Source of the DNA: Streptomyces griseus subsp. griseus
Lineage (GTDB): Bacteria > Actinomycetota > Actinomycetes > Streptomycetales > Streptomycetaceae
Length of the DNA: 64,000 bases
NCBI RefSeq assembly: GCF_003610995.1
Contig: NZ_CP032543.1
Location: forward strand, 1,798,001 to 1,862,000
Reading direction: 5' to 3'
The notes beneath the pieces were generated by a model, which worked only from the letters and a program-made list of their open reading frames with translations, did no database searches and was not told the origin of the DNA. Shown in pieces: positions 18,413-25,788 of the stretch; positions within the stretch are counted from its first letter, which is position 1; every line of letters begins with the position of its first letter. A program made the translations under genes and the position numbers.

Positions 18413-19513
18413 TCACCCGGCGGCGGCCACGGGCTGGGTCCGGGCTCCCCGGCGCCGTCGCCCCTCGCGCAGGGCGGCGGCGAGGATCGCGACGGCGACC
18501 CCGCCGAACGCCCAGGCGCCGAGGACCCACAGGGCGCCGGTGGTGGCGTTGCCGTCGAAGTAGACGGTGTTGCGCACCACCGTCGTCCCGGCCCCAGGGG
18601 GCAGCGCCTGGCCGATCGCGCTCCAGAACGGTGGCAGCAGCGACGACGGATAGACCCCGCCGGAGCTGGGGTTGCCCAGGATCGTGAAGATCAGGATGGT
18701 GAGGCCCAGGCCCACCGTGCCCGCCACCGACTGGAGGGCGACGCCCACCGCGCCCGAGGCGAAGACCACCAGGGTGCCGATGCCGGCCAGCTCCCAGAAG
18801 GCGCCCGGCAGGCAGTTCAGCACCGGTCCCACGATGATGGCGCCGCCGATGCCCGAGACGAAGCCGTACGGGAGCATCGCGGCCAGCCGGACCAGGGTGC
18901 GGCGCAGGGTGGGCTTCTTGGAGCCGGCCGCCATGTTCAGGGCCGAGGCGGCGAGGTAGCCGCCGATGGTCCAGCTGAGGACCAGGTAGAAGGAGGACAG
19001 GCCCCGCGAGTCACCGGCGGCGGGCGGGCGGATGTCCCGTACGACGATCGTGCGGTTCTGCGCCCGGGCGACCTCCTGGAGGATCTCCGTGGCCGCCGTG
19101 GCGGCCGACGGGCCGCCCGCCGAGGCGACGATCAGGGTGTCGGTGCGCTTGGCCGGGTCCATGACCAGGGCGGCGTCGGTGCTCCGGTCCAGCAGCCGGG
19201 CCCGCGCCTCGGCGCGGCTCGCGACGGCGGTCACCTGGAGCGGGTCACCGGGGAGCGCGTCCAGCCGGGCGACCAGGTCCTTCTGGACGGCGGGCGGCGC
19301 GACGACGGTGATCGGCACCTTGTGCGGCTTGGGCGCGTGGAAGGCGCCCATGTAGGAGAGGGCGAAGCCCAGCTGGAGCAGGAGCACCCCGAGCATGACG
19401 AGCGCCGACCGGGTGGAGACGGCGTCGCGCACCTCCCCCAGGAAGCCCCGGTCCCCGTCGCCGCTCCGTGCGGTCGATCCTGATCCGTACCCGTCGTCCC
19501 TCGCGTCTGCCAC
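18413..19513 (-). CDS. DUF3533-type membrane protein (ABC-2/YhgE-like)
   Basis: 366 residues. One N-terminal helix (about residues 33-54), an extracellular domain of about 120 residues (PITVVAPPAVQKDLVARL, AALVMDPAKRTDTLIVAS) and five C-terminal helices: the plan of DUF3533/YhgE-Pip proteins and of ABC-2 permeases without an ATPase. Function unknown. I choose GTG 19513 because GGGAGGA lies 5 bases upstream; the frame is open further but without a ribosome site. A 28-bp perfect palindrome sits 17 bp upstream. No ATP-binding partner is adjacent. Confidence 0.82.
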   Translation of the reverse strand: MADARDDGYGSGSTARSGDGDRGFLGEVRDAVSTRSALVMLGVLLLQLGFALSYMGAFHAPKPHKVPITVVAPPAVQKDLVARLDALPGDPLQVTAVASRAEARARLLDRSTDAALVMDPAKRTDTLIVASAGGPSAATAATEILQEVARAQNRTIVVRDIRPPAAGDSRGLSSFYLVLSWTIGGYLAASALNMAAGSKKPTLRRTLVRLAAMLPYGFVSGIGGAIIVGPVLNCLPGAFWELAGIGTLVVFASGAVGVALQSVAGTVGLGLTILIFTILGNPSSGGVYPSSLLPPFWSAIGQALPPGAGTTVVRNTVYFDGNATTGALWVLGAWAFGGVAVAILAAALREGRRRRGARTQPVAAAG

Positions 19514-19529
19514 GCGGTCCTCCCTCGGT

Positions 19530-19557
19530 CGGCCTCGCCACGGCCGTGGCGAGGCCG
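19530..19557. promoter_or_regulatory. 28-bp perfect palindrome upstream of the DUF3533 gene
   Basis: CGGCCTCGCCACGG at 19530-19543 is followed directly by its exact reverse complement at 19544-19557. It lies 17 bp before the GTG start of the minus-strand gene. It could be an operator or a hairpin in the leader RNA; no neighbour regulator is identified. Confidence 0.5.
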
Positions 19558-19662
19558 TCACATGGTCGGCCCCGGGCGGCGTCCGGGCTCCGGGGCGCGC
19601 CCACGAGGCAGGGCCCACGACCCGAACGGCTCAGGGGCCACGAGGGGTGGTGCGGGGAGGGT

Positions 19663-19848
19663 TCAGCGAGCCTCGGCGGCCGCCGCCTCCATGCGCTGCT
19701 TGCGCACGTAGAACCAAACCATGTTCGAGGAGAGCCCCGCGATCAGCACCCAGACGATCCCGAGCAGGCTGCCCTGGACGAAGGAGACCACGGCCGCCGT
19801 GACGGCGAGGACGCAGACGACGAGGGCGTAGAGAGCGAGGCGGGGCAT
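19663..19848 (-). CDS. Small two-helix membrane protein
   Basis: 61 residues: MPRLALYALVVCVLAVTAAV forms helix 1 and SLLGIVWVLIAGLSSNMVWF helix 2, followed by a charged tail (VRKQRMEAAAAEAR). The ATG at 19848 has AGGAG 10 bases upstream. The codons have G/C third positions throughout. It sits alone between the DUF3533 gene and the F420 oxidoreductase gene. I do not recognise a named family; it looks like one of the many small conserved Streptomyces membrane proteins. Confidence 0.7.
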   Translation of the reverse strand: MPRLALYALVVCVLAVTAAVVSFVQGSLLGIVWVLIAGLSSNMVWFYVRKQRMEAAAAEAR

Positions 19849-19949
19849 GGGGGGCGGCTCCTGTCGGGGAACGGTCGCGGTCCCGTCCAGTCTCCCCCAT
19901 GCCCCGTTGTGCCCCGCCCTGGCCCGGGTCCGGGTCCGGGCAGGAAGGA

Positions 19950-20660
19950 TCAGACGTCGGTGGTACGGAGTCCGGCGTGGGCCTTGTAGCGGCGGTTGAC
20001 CGAGATCAGGTTCGCCACCAGGGACTCCACCTGGTGGGCGTTGCGGAGCCGGCCCGCGAAGATGCCGCGCATCCCCGGGATGCGGCCCGCCAGCGCCTGC
20101 ACGATGTCCGTGTCGGCCCGCGCCTCGCCCAGCACCAGGACGTCGGTGTCGATCTCCTCGATGGACTCGTCCTGGAGCAGCACCGCCGAGAGGTGGTGGA
20201 AGGCGGCGGTGACGCGGGAGTCCGGCAGCAGGGCGGCGGCCTGCTCGGCGGCGCTGCCCTCCTCCGGCTTGAGGGCGTAGGCGCCCTTCTTGTCGAAGCC
20301 GAGCGGGTTGACGCAGTCGATGACGAGCTTGCCCGCCAGCTCCTCGCGCAGGGACTCCAGGGTCTTGGCGTGACCGTCCCACGGCACGGCGACGATCACG
20401 ATGTCGCTGCGCCGGGCGCACTCCGCGTTGTCCGTGCCCTCGACCCCGTGGCCGAGCTCGGCGGCCGCCTCGGCGGCGCGTCCGGCGTCCCGGGAGCCGA
20501 GGGTGACCCGCTGTCCGGCGCGGGCGAGCCGGTAGGCGAGGCCGCGCCCCTGGGGGCCGGTCCCGCCGAGTACGCCGACGCTCAGGGCGGAGACGTCGGG
20601 GAGGTCCCAGGGGTCCTTGGCGGGGGGCTTGGGCGCGCTGCCGCTGTCCTGTGTAGTCAT
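19950..20660 (-). CDS. npdG: F420H2:NADP+ oxidoreductase (NADPH-dependent F420 reductase)
   Basis: 236 residues. Rossmann motif VGVLGGTGPQGRGLAYRLA at about residues 28-46, TLGSRD contacting the NADP phosphate region, VIVAVPWDGH, and CVNPLGFDKKG are hallmarks of NpdG. It passes hydride between coenzyme F420 and NADP, linking the F420 pool used in Streptomyces redox and antibiotic chemistry to central metabolism. The 20-residue N-terminal extension is typical. Monocistronic by spacing. Confidence 0.92.
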   Translation of the reverse strand: MTTQDSGSAPKPPAKDPWDLPDVSALSVGVLGGTGPQGRGLAYRLARAGQRVTLGSRDAGRAAEAAAELGHGVEGTDNAECARRSDIVIVAVPWDGHAKTLESLREELAGKLVIDCVNPLGFDKKGAYALKPEEGSAAEQAAALLPDSRVTAAFHHLSAVLLQDESIEEIDTDVLVLGEARADTDIVQALAGRIPGMRGIFAGRLRNAHQVESLVANLISVNRRYKAHAGLRTTDV

Positions 20661-20811
20661 GGGCCGACCCTACTGCCAGGTAGGGCCCGGAACCCCGTCC
20701 CGGGGGCTCCTGAACCCACCCCGCCGCCCGACCGCCGTACGGTCCTCCGTTCGGGTGACGGGGAGCCGTGCGGGGGCCACCGGGCGGGGTGCGGGGGCAG
20801 GATGCCGGGCC

Positions 20812-21414
20812 ATGGATGCCGTACGTGTCGCCCTGCTCCGTGACGTACTGGCCGGGACCCCGTGGCCGGACTCCGCCCGCCGGTTCGCGCTGGCGTTGCG
20901 CTCGTCCGTCGTGCCGCACGGCGGCGGGCTGCTGCTGGTGGGGACCGAGGCGTACGAGCCGTGGCACCTGGCGGCCCACCTGGCGGACGAGTCCACCTGG
21001 TCCGGGCTGCCGGAGCTGACGCCCACCCTGGTGCGGCACCGGGTCCAGCCGGGCGATCCCGCTCATCTGTCGGCGGGGCTGGGCCGGATCGAGGCGGCGG
21101 GGCGGGGACAGACCGTGCTGCTGGTCGCGCCGGAGCGGCCGGACGGCGGGCTGCTGGAGCGGGTGCACGACGCGCGGCGGGCCGGCGCCCGGGTGCTCGC
21201 TCTGGACGGCGGTGACCCGGAGGTGGGCGGGCTGGCCCACGAGTCGCTGGTGGTCGGCCCGGGCGACGAGGTGGACCTGGACATCGTGCAGCACCTGGTG
21301 AGCGCGGCGGCCGGGGAGAACAGCAGACCGGTGGCGCGCGGCGGCCGGACGTTCCGGGACCGGCTCTCCCGGCTCGCGGACCGGCTGACGGAGCCGCCGC
21401 CGGGGCGGTGGTGA
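20812..21414 (+). CDS. Conserved hypothetical protein (possible SIS-like fold)
   Basis: 200 residues. No enzyme motif recognised. The middle and end alternate hydrophobic strands and helices (GGGLLLVGTEAYEPWHLAAHL; TVLLVAPERPDGGLLERVHD; RAGARVLALDGG; DEVDLDIVQHLV), which looks like a Rossmann or sugar-isomerase (SIS) type fold, but this is inference. ATG 20812 is chosen as the first start with consistent coding bias. It is divergent from npdG and is followed by an MFS gene on the same strand 115 bp on. Confidence 0.7.
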   Translation: MDAVRVALLRDVLAGTPWPDSARRFALALRSSVVPHGGGLLLVGTEAYEPWHLAAHLADESTWSGLPELTPTLVRHRVQPGDPAHLSAGLGRIEAAGRGQTVLLVAPERPDGGLLERVHDARRAGARVLALDGGDPEVGGLAHESLVVGPGDEVDLDIVQHLVSAAAGENSRPVARGGRTFRDRLSRLADRLTEPPPGRW

Positions 21415-21528
21415 GGGGGAGTACGGGGCCCCGACGCGGGCGGTCGTCCGTGGCGGGGTGGCCGGTTACGACTGTCCGGGGAAAATCTGTTTGCCCGGAG
21501 CGCCCCGGAGTACCGAACATAGCCCTTC

Positions 21529-22833
21529 GTGACCGAAGCTTCCCCTGCCTCACCGCCTCCGCCCCCGTCCCGGCTCCGCGCCCTGCTGCCGGACCTGGCC
21601 CCGTGGCACTCCTCGCCGGACTTCCGGCTGCTGTGGATCCAGGGGCTGATCACGTACTTCGGCAGCTTCATGGCGCTCATCGCGCTGCCGCTCCAGATCA
21701 AACACCTCACCGGCTCGCCGCTCGCGGTCGGGGCGATGGGGGCGGTGGAGCTGGTGCCGCTGGTGGTCTTCGGGCTGTACGGCGGGGCGCTCGCCGACGC
21801 GGTGGACCGGCGCCGGGTCATCCTGCTCACCGAGGCGGGGCTCGGCGTGCTCGCCGCGATCCTGCTGGTGAACGCCTTCCTGCCGGAGCCGCTGCTGTGG
21901 CCGCTGTACGTCGTGGCCGGCGGGGTCGCCGCCCTGGCCGGGCTCCAGCGGCCCGCGCTGGACTCCCTGATGGCCCGGATCGTGCCGCACGCCCAGCAGA
22001 CGGCGGCGGCCGCGCTGAACTCGCTGCGCTGGCAGATCGGGGCGATCGCGGGCCCGGCGCTGGCCGGCCTGGTGGTGGCGTACGCCGGTCACGGCACGGC
22101 GTACGCGGTGACGGTCTGCACGTTCGCCGTCTCCGTCGTGCTCTGCCTGCGGCTCTCGCCCGCGCCGCCCGCCAAGGAGGCGGCGAAGCCGTCGCTGCGC
22201 GGGATCGTGGAGGGGGCCCGGTACGCCTGGAGCCGGCCGGTGCTGCTGGGGACGTACGCGATCGACCTGGCGGCGATGTTCTTCGCCTTCCCGAACACGA
22301 TCTTCCCGTTCCTGGCGGACGAGCTGGACGCGGAGTGGTCGCTGGGGCTGATGTACGCGGCGGGCTCGGTGGGCTCGCTGGCGCTCGGGCTGACCAGCGG
22401 CTGGACGTCCCGGGTGCGGCGGCACGGGCTGTTCGTGGTGTTCGGGGCGGCGGTGTGGGGGCTGGCGATCGCGGCGGCGGGCTGGTTCTCCAGCGTGTGG
22501 GTGGTGCTGCTCTGCCTGGGGGTGGCCGGAGCGGGCGACATGCTGAGCGGTCTGGGGCGCTCCACCATCTGGAACCAGACCATTCCGGAGGAGCTGCGGG
22601 GGCGGCTGGCGGGCATCGAGGTGCTCTCGTACAGCGTGGGGCCGCAGCTGGGGCAGGTCCGGGCCGGGGCGATGGCGGGGTGGACCGGGACCCGGTCGGC
22701 GATCTGGACGGGCGGGGTGGCGTGCGTGGCGTCGGTGGCGCTGCTGACGGCCGCGCTGCCGAAGTTGGTGCGGTACGACTCGGAGACCGATGAGGATGCG
22801 GTGCGGAGGCGGGAGGCCCGGGTGGAGGGGTGA
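21529..22833 (+). CDS. MFS transporter, EntS/enterobactin-exporter-like
   Basis: 434 residues with about 12 helices. The N terminus DFRLLWIQGLITYFGSFMAL and the motif YGGALADAVDRRRVIL resemble MFS proteins of the EntS/MefA (MFS_3) type, which export siderophores or macrolides; substrate cannot be told. GTG 21529 lacks a ribosome site and has TTGCCC (21491) and GAACAT (21515) upstream, so it may be leaderless. It ends in a cluster of hairpin repeats shared with the small convergent gene. Confidence 0.87.
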   Translation: MTEASPASPPPPPSRLRALLPDLAPWHSSPDFRLLWIQGLITYFGSFMALIALPLQIKHLTGSPLAVGAMGAVELVPLVVFGLYGGALADAVDRRRVILLTEAGLGVLAAILLVNAFLPEPLLWPLYVVAGGVAALAGLQRPALDSLMARIVPHAQQTAAAALNSLRWQIGAIAGPALAGLVVAYAGHGTAYAVTVCTFAVSVVLCLRLSPAPPAKEAAKPSLRGIVEGARYAWSRPVLLGTYAIDLAAMFFAFPNTIFPFLADELDAEWSLGLMYAAGSVGSLALGLTSGWTSRVRRHGLFVVFGAAVWGLAIAAAGWFSSVWVVLLCLGVAGAGDMLSGLGRSTIWNQTIPEELRGRLAGIEVLSYSVGPQLGQVRAGAMAGWTGTRSAIWTGGVACVASVALLTAALPKLVRYDSETDEDAVRRREARVEG

Positions 22834-22874
22834 CCCCGGGCCCGGGCCGGGTGGCCCGGGCTTCCGGAGCCCCG

Positions 22875-22894
22875 CCCCTCGAACGCCGGAGGGG
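22875..22894. repeat. Hairpin repeat element, copy 3
   Basis: Stem CCCCTC / GAGGGG around loop GAACGCCG, followed by GCTGA as in copy 1. Likely also terminates the upstream MFS transcript. Confidence 0.6.
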
Positions 22895-22904
22895 CTGAGG
22901 GCGC

Positions 22905-22926
22905 GGCCTCAAGCGCCCGCGAGGCC
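22905..22926. repeat. Hairpin repeat element, copy 4
   Basis: Stem GGCCTC / GAGGCC around loop AAGCGCCCGC, between copies 3 and 5. Confidence 0.5.
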
Positions 22927-22932
22927 GAAGGA

Positions 22933-22951
22933 CGTCCTCAATCGCCGGACG
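22933..22951. repeat. Hairpin repeat element, copy 5 (stop codon of small gene in loop)
   Basis: Stem CGTCC / GGACG around loop TCAATCGCC. The loop TCA is the TGA stop of the minus-strand gene ending at 22938, exactly as in copy 1 at 5628-5648. Confidence 0.7.
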
Positions 22952-23192
22952 GGCCGGAACGGTCCCCGGACGGGCTTGACGAGTCGTCCTCGTCGTGCCA
23001 TTTCGGGTCGGTGTCCCACTCCAGGTTCCGGTCGCGGGCCGTGTCCATCGCGTGCTGGGCGGCCTCGCGGGAGGGGTAGGGGCCGAACCGGTTCTGGGCA
23101 GGGCACTCCGGGCCCTCCTCGACCTTCTTGTGCTCCAGGCAGTAGTACCATTCGCCCGGTTTGCCGACCGTGCGCTTCTTGAACAGGGCCAT
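22938..23192 (-). CDS. Small conserved hypothetical protein
   Basis: 84 residues, starting [20 protein letters not shown] with [17 protein letters not shown] further on; two Cys and several aromatic residues suggest a small folded domain of about 65 residues, a type I associate with conserved Streptomyces proteins of unknown role. A strong AAAGGAG ribosome site precedes ATG 23192. The last residues ([12 protein letters not shown]) are encoded by the repeated CCGGACGGG element and the stop lies in its hairpin loop. Divergent from map. Confidence 0.75.
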   Translation of the reverse strand: MALFKKRTVGKPGEWYYCLEHKKVEEGPECPAQNRFGPYPSREAAQHAMDTARDRNLEWDTDPKWHDEDDSSSPSGDRSGPSGD

Positions 23193-23237
23193 CGTCGGCT
23201 CCTTTCCTTATCGCCATGGTGCCCCGAGGGCGCTGGT

Positions 23238-23243
23238 TAGACT
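23238..23243 (+). promoter_or_regulatory. Leaderless -10 box of map
   Basis: TAGACT lies 7 bases before the ATG of map and no Shine-Dalgarno is present, so transcription probably begins at the start codon. Confidence 0.5.
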
Positions 23244-23250
23244 CGCTGGT

Positions 23251-24108
23251 ATGTCTGGCCAGTCGCTTCTCGTACCAGGGGAGATCACTCCCGTCCGTTC
23301 CGTACCCGGAAACATCCGGCGTCCCGAGTACGTGGGGAAGCCGGCCCCGACGCCGTACACCGGCCCGGAGATCCAGGACGCCGACACCATCGAGCGGATG
23401 CGGATCGCCGGCCGCATCGCCGCGCAGGCGATGGAGGAGGCCGCCAAGCACATCGCCCCGGGCGTCACCACGGACGAACTCGACCGGGTCGCACACGAGT
23501 TCATGATCGACCACGGCGCGTACCCCTCCACCCTCGGCTACCGCGGCTTCCCCAAGTCGCTGTGCAGCTCGCTCAACGAGGTCATCTGCCACGGCATCCC
23601 CGACTCCACCGTGCTGCGCGACGGGGACATCGTGAACCTGGACGTCACCGCGTACATCAACGGGGTGCACGGCGACAACAACGCCACCTACCTCTGCGGC
23701 GACGTCGACGAGGAGTCCCGGCTGCTCGTGGAGCGGACCCGGGAGTCGCTGAACCGGGCCGTCAAGGCGGTCAAGCCGGGGCGGCAGATCAACGTCATCG
23801 GCCGGGTCATCGAGTCGTACGCGAAGCGGTTCGGCTACGGCGTCGTGCGCGACTTCACCGGGCACGGGATCAACTCCTCGTTCCACTCCGGCCTGATCAT
23901 CCCGCACTACGACAGCCCGAACGCCACCACCGTGATGCAGCCCGGCATGACGTTCACCATCGAACCGATGCTGACGCTGGGCACCCACGAGTACGACATG
24001 TGGGAGGACGGCTGGACCGTGGTGACGAAGGACCGCAGGCGGACCGCCCAGTTCGAGGAGACGCTGGTGGTCACGGAGACCGGCGCGGAGATCCTCACCC
24101 TGCCGTAA
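23251..24108 (+). CDS. map: Type I methionine aminopeptidase
   Basis: 285 residues; removes N-terminal Met from nascent proteins in the cytoplasm. The pita-bread fold ligands are visible: HGIP (substrate His), NLDVTAY and GVHGDNNAT (two Asp metal ligands), FTGHGI (His), FTIEPM (Glu) and the final QFEETLVVT Glu. The 40-residue N-terminal extension ([19 protein letters not shown]) is typical of actinobacterial MetAP1c. ATG 23251 follows a TAGACT box, so the mRNA is probably leaderless. Confidence 0.95.
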   Translation: MSGQSLLVPGEITPVRSVPGNIRRPEYVGKPAPTPYTGPEIQDADTIERMRIAGRIAAQAMEEAAKHIAPGVTTDELDRVAHEFMIDHGAYPSTLGYRGFPKSLCSSLNEVICHGIPDSTVLRDGDIVNLDVTAYINGVHGDNNATYLCGDVDEESRLLVERTRESLNRAVKAVKPGRQINVIGRVIESYAKRFGYGVVRDFTGHGINSSFHSGLIIPHYDSPNATTVMQPGMTFTIEPMLTLGTHEYDMWEDGWTVVTKDRRRTAQFEETLVVTETGAEILTLP

Positions 24109-24185
24109 TCACCCCAAAGTTTCCGTTACCGGACCCTCCGCTCCCTTGTGGCGTATTTTTTTACCGACAAGCAGTCGGGAACCAG

Positions 24186-24214
24186 TTGACTTAGGTAAAC
24201 CTAAGTAGGAGGAT
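24186..24214 (+). promoter_or_regulatory. Iron-box promoter of heme oxygenase gene
   Basis: A palindrome ACTTAGGT-AA-ACCTAAGT (24189-24206) overlaps a -35-like TTGACT (24186-24191); a possible -10 GAGGAT (24209-24214) is 17 bases on. The TTAGG/CCTAA arms are those of DmdR/IdeR/DtxR iron boxes, though the centre is shorter than the classic 19-bp box. Binding would block the -35 in iron-rich cells. Confidence 0.6.
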
Positions 24215-24313
24215 CGGCACGCCGGCACGCGCCGCCGCAGCGTCGCGGCGGTCGCCTGCCGATATTTCCGTCTGTTTCTGGACTTCCCGTCCCCTCGGCC
24301 CCGGAGGCCCGCC

Positions 24314-24979
24314 TTGGACGCAACCGCCACCGTCACTCCCTTCTCGACGCTCATCCGCACCGCGTCGCACGAACAGCACACCGAGGCCGAGACCTCGACC
24401 TTCATGGGTGACCTGCTCGGCGGGCGGCTGGGCGTCGACGCGTACACGCGCTACACCGAGCAGCTGTGGTTCGTCTACCGGGCGCTGGAGGAGGGCGCGG
24501 AGGCCCTGCGGAACGACCCGGTCGCCGGGCCCTTCATACAGCCCGAGCTGATGCGCTCCACCGAGCTGGAGCGCGACCTGGCGCACCTGCGCGGGGAGAA
24601 CTGGCGCGAGGGCCTGGAGCCGCTGCCGGCGACCGCCGCGTACGCCGCCCGGGTCACCGAGTGCGCGCGCACCTGGCCCGCCGGTTACATCGCGCACCAC
24701 TACACCCGCTACCTCGGCGACCTCTCGGGCGGCCAGATCATCCGCGACAAGGCGGAGAAGACCTGGGGCTTCGAGCGCAAGGGCGACGGCGTGCGGTTCT
24801 ACGTCTTCGAGGAGATCACCAACCCGGCCGCCTTCAAGCGGGGTTACCGCGAGCTGCTGGACGGGGTGAACGCGGACGACCTGGAGAAGCAGCGGATCGT
24901 CGAGGAGTGCAAGCGCGCCTTCGCGCTGAACACCGCGGTCTTCCGGGAGCTGGGCGAGGTGTTCCCGCTCAGCGCGTAG
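24314..24979 (+). CDS. hmuO: Biliverdin-producing heme oxygenase
   Basis: 221 residues; opens the heme ring with O2 and reductant, releasing iron, CO and biliverdin. His22 in HEQHTEAETSTFM aligns with the proximal heme ligand His20 of Corynebacterium HmuO, and the distal helix motif YLGDLSGGQ is present. Length matches the family. TTG 24314 is chosen because GGAGG lies at 24303-24307. The upstream iron box predicts expression under iron limitation, together with the HtaA and HmuTUV genes further on. It overlaps the convergent PhzF gene by 11 bp. Confidence 0.94.
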   Translation: MDATATVTPFSTLIRTASHEQHTEAETSTFMGDLLGGRLGVDAYTRYTEQLWFVYRALEEGAEALRNDPVAGPFIQPELMRSTELERDLAHLRGENWREGLEPLPATAAYAARVTECARTWPAGYIAHHYTRYLGDLSGGQIIRDKAEKTWGFERKGDGVRFYVFEEITNPAAFKRGYRELLDGVNADDLEKQRIVEECKRAFALNTAVFRELGEVFPLSA

Positions 24980-25694
24980 TGACGGTCATATCGCTTGCGG
25001 CCGCCCGGGGTTCAGCCCGGGCGGCCATCAGGACGCGGCCCCCCACCTCCACCGTGCCGTCCGGCGCGGGTGCTGTGAGGATCTGGGAGCCGCGTCCTTG
25101 TGTGATGTTCAGGGCCCGGCCGAGGTGTGCGCTGAGCAGCATGGCGGCCGCTCCCGTCGCCTCGTCCTCGACGATGCCCTCGCCGCGCCTGGGGAAGGCC
25201 CGCGCGCGCACCCGCCCGGCGGCCTCGTCCTCCCAGGCCCAGACGTAGAGCCAGCCCTCTCCGGGCGGCGGTCCCGGCAGCGCCTCCACCTCGTCCGCCG
25301 TGGCGTACTGCTGGAACATGCGCGGCGGGGCCCACTCGGGGCGTGCGGTGATCCAGGTGAACTCCCCGTCCTGGCGGCAGAACACGTCCCCGACGGCCAG
25401 TTCCAGGATCTCCAGGTCCAGCAGCCAGGCGGCGCCGACGAGCGGGTGCCCGGCGAACGGCAGCCGCAGCCCGGGGGTGTGGATGTCCACCCGGCCGCGC
25501 TCCGGGTCGTCGACGAACACGGTCTCGCTGAAGCCCAGTTGCCGGGTCAGCCGCTGCCGGGCGGCCTCGTCGGGGTGGCTGCTTCCGTCGCGTACGACAC
25601 CGAGGGCGTTGCCGTGGCGGCCGTCAGGTCCGCAGAAGACCCGCAGGACGTCGATGCCCCGGGGTACGTCGTAGTGGTTCACGTGCGCATTCAA
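24969..25694 (-). CDS. PhzF-family isomerase-like protein
   Basis: 241 residues. PhzF/DapF-like fold with GNALGVV near the N terminus, the conserved LGFSETVFVDD (catalytic Glu of the family), FAGHPLVGAAW and the C-terminal DEATGAAAMLLSAHLGR. It is shorter than most PhzF proteins (about 280-300), with a compact first domain. Reaction unknown; family members isomerise or epimerise small acids. It is convergent with and overlaps heme oxygenase by 11 bp, and shares no clear function with the heme genes. A second PhzF paralogue lies at 44560. Confidence 0.85.
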   Translation of the reverse strand: MNAHVNHYDVPRGIDVLRVFCGPDGRHGNALGVVRDGSSHPDEAARQRLTRQLGFSETVFVDDPERGRVDIHTPGLRLPFAGHPLVGAAWLLDLEILELAVGDVFCRQDGEFTWITARPEWAPPRMFQQYATADEVEALPGPPPGEGWLYVWAWEDEAAGRVRARAFPRRGEGIVEDEATGAAAMLLSAHLGRALNITQGRGSQILTAPAPDGTVEVGGRVLMAARAEPRAAASDMTVTTR

Positions 25695-25739
25695 GCATCA
25701 CCCGGGGGCGGGGCGGGGGTTGAGCGGGGCTGGCGACGG

Positions 25740-25773
25740 CCGCAGGGCCGTACCTTCCGGTACGGCCCTGCGG
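25740..25773. terminator. Strong terminator after wall-anchored HtaA gene
   Basis: A perfect 15-bp stem, CCGCAGGGCCGTACC at 25740-25754 and its complement at 25759-25773, closes a TTCC tetraloop. It serves the minus-strand HtaA gene. Confidence 0.8.
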
Positions 25774-25788
25774 GTGGTGCGGGGTTGA

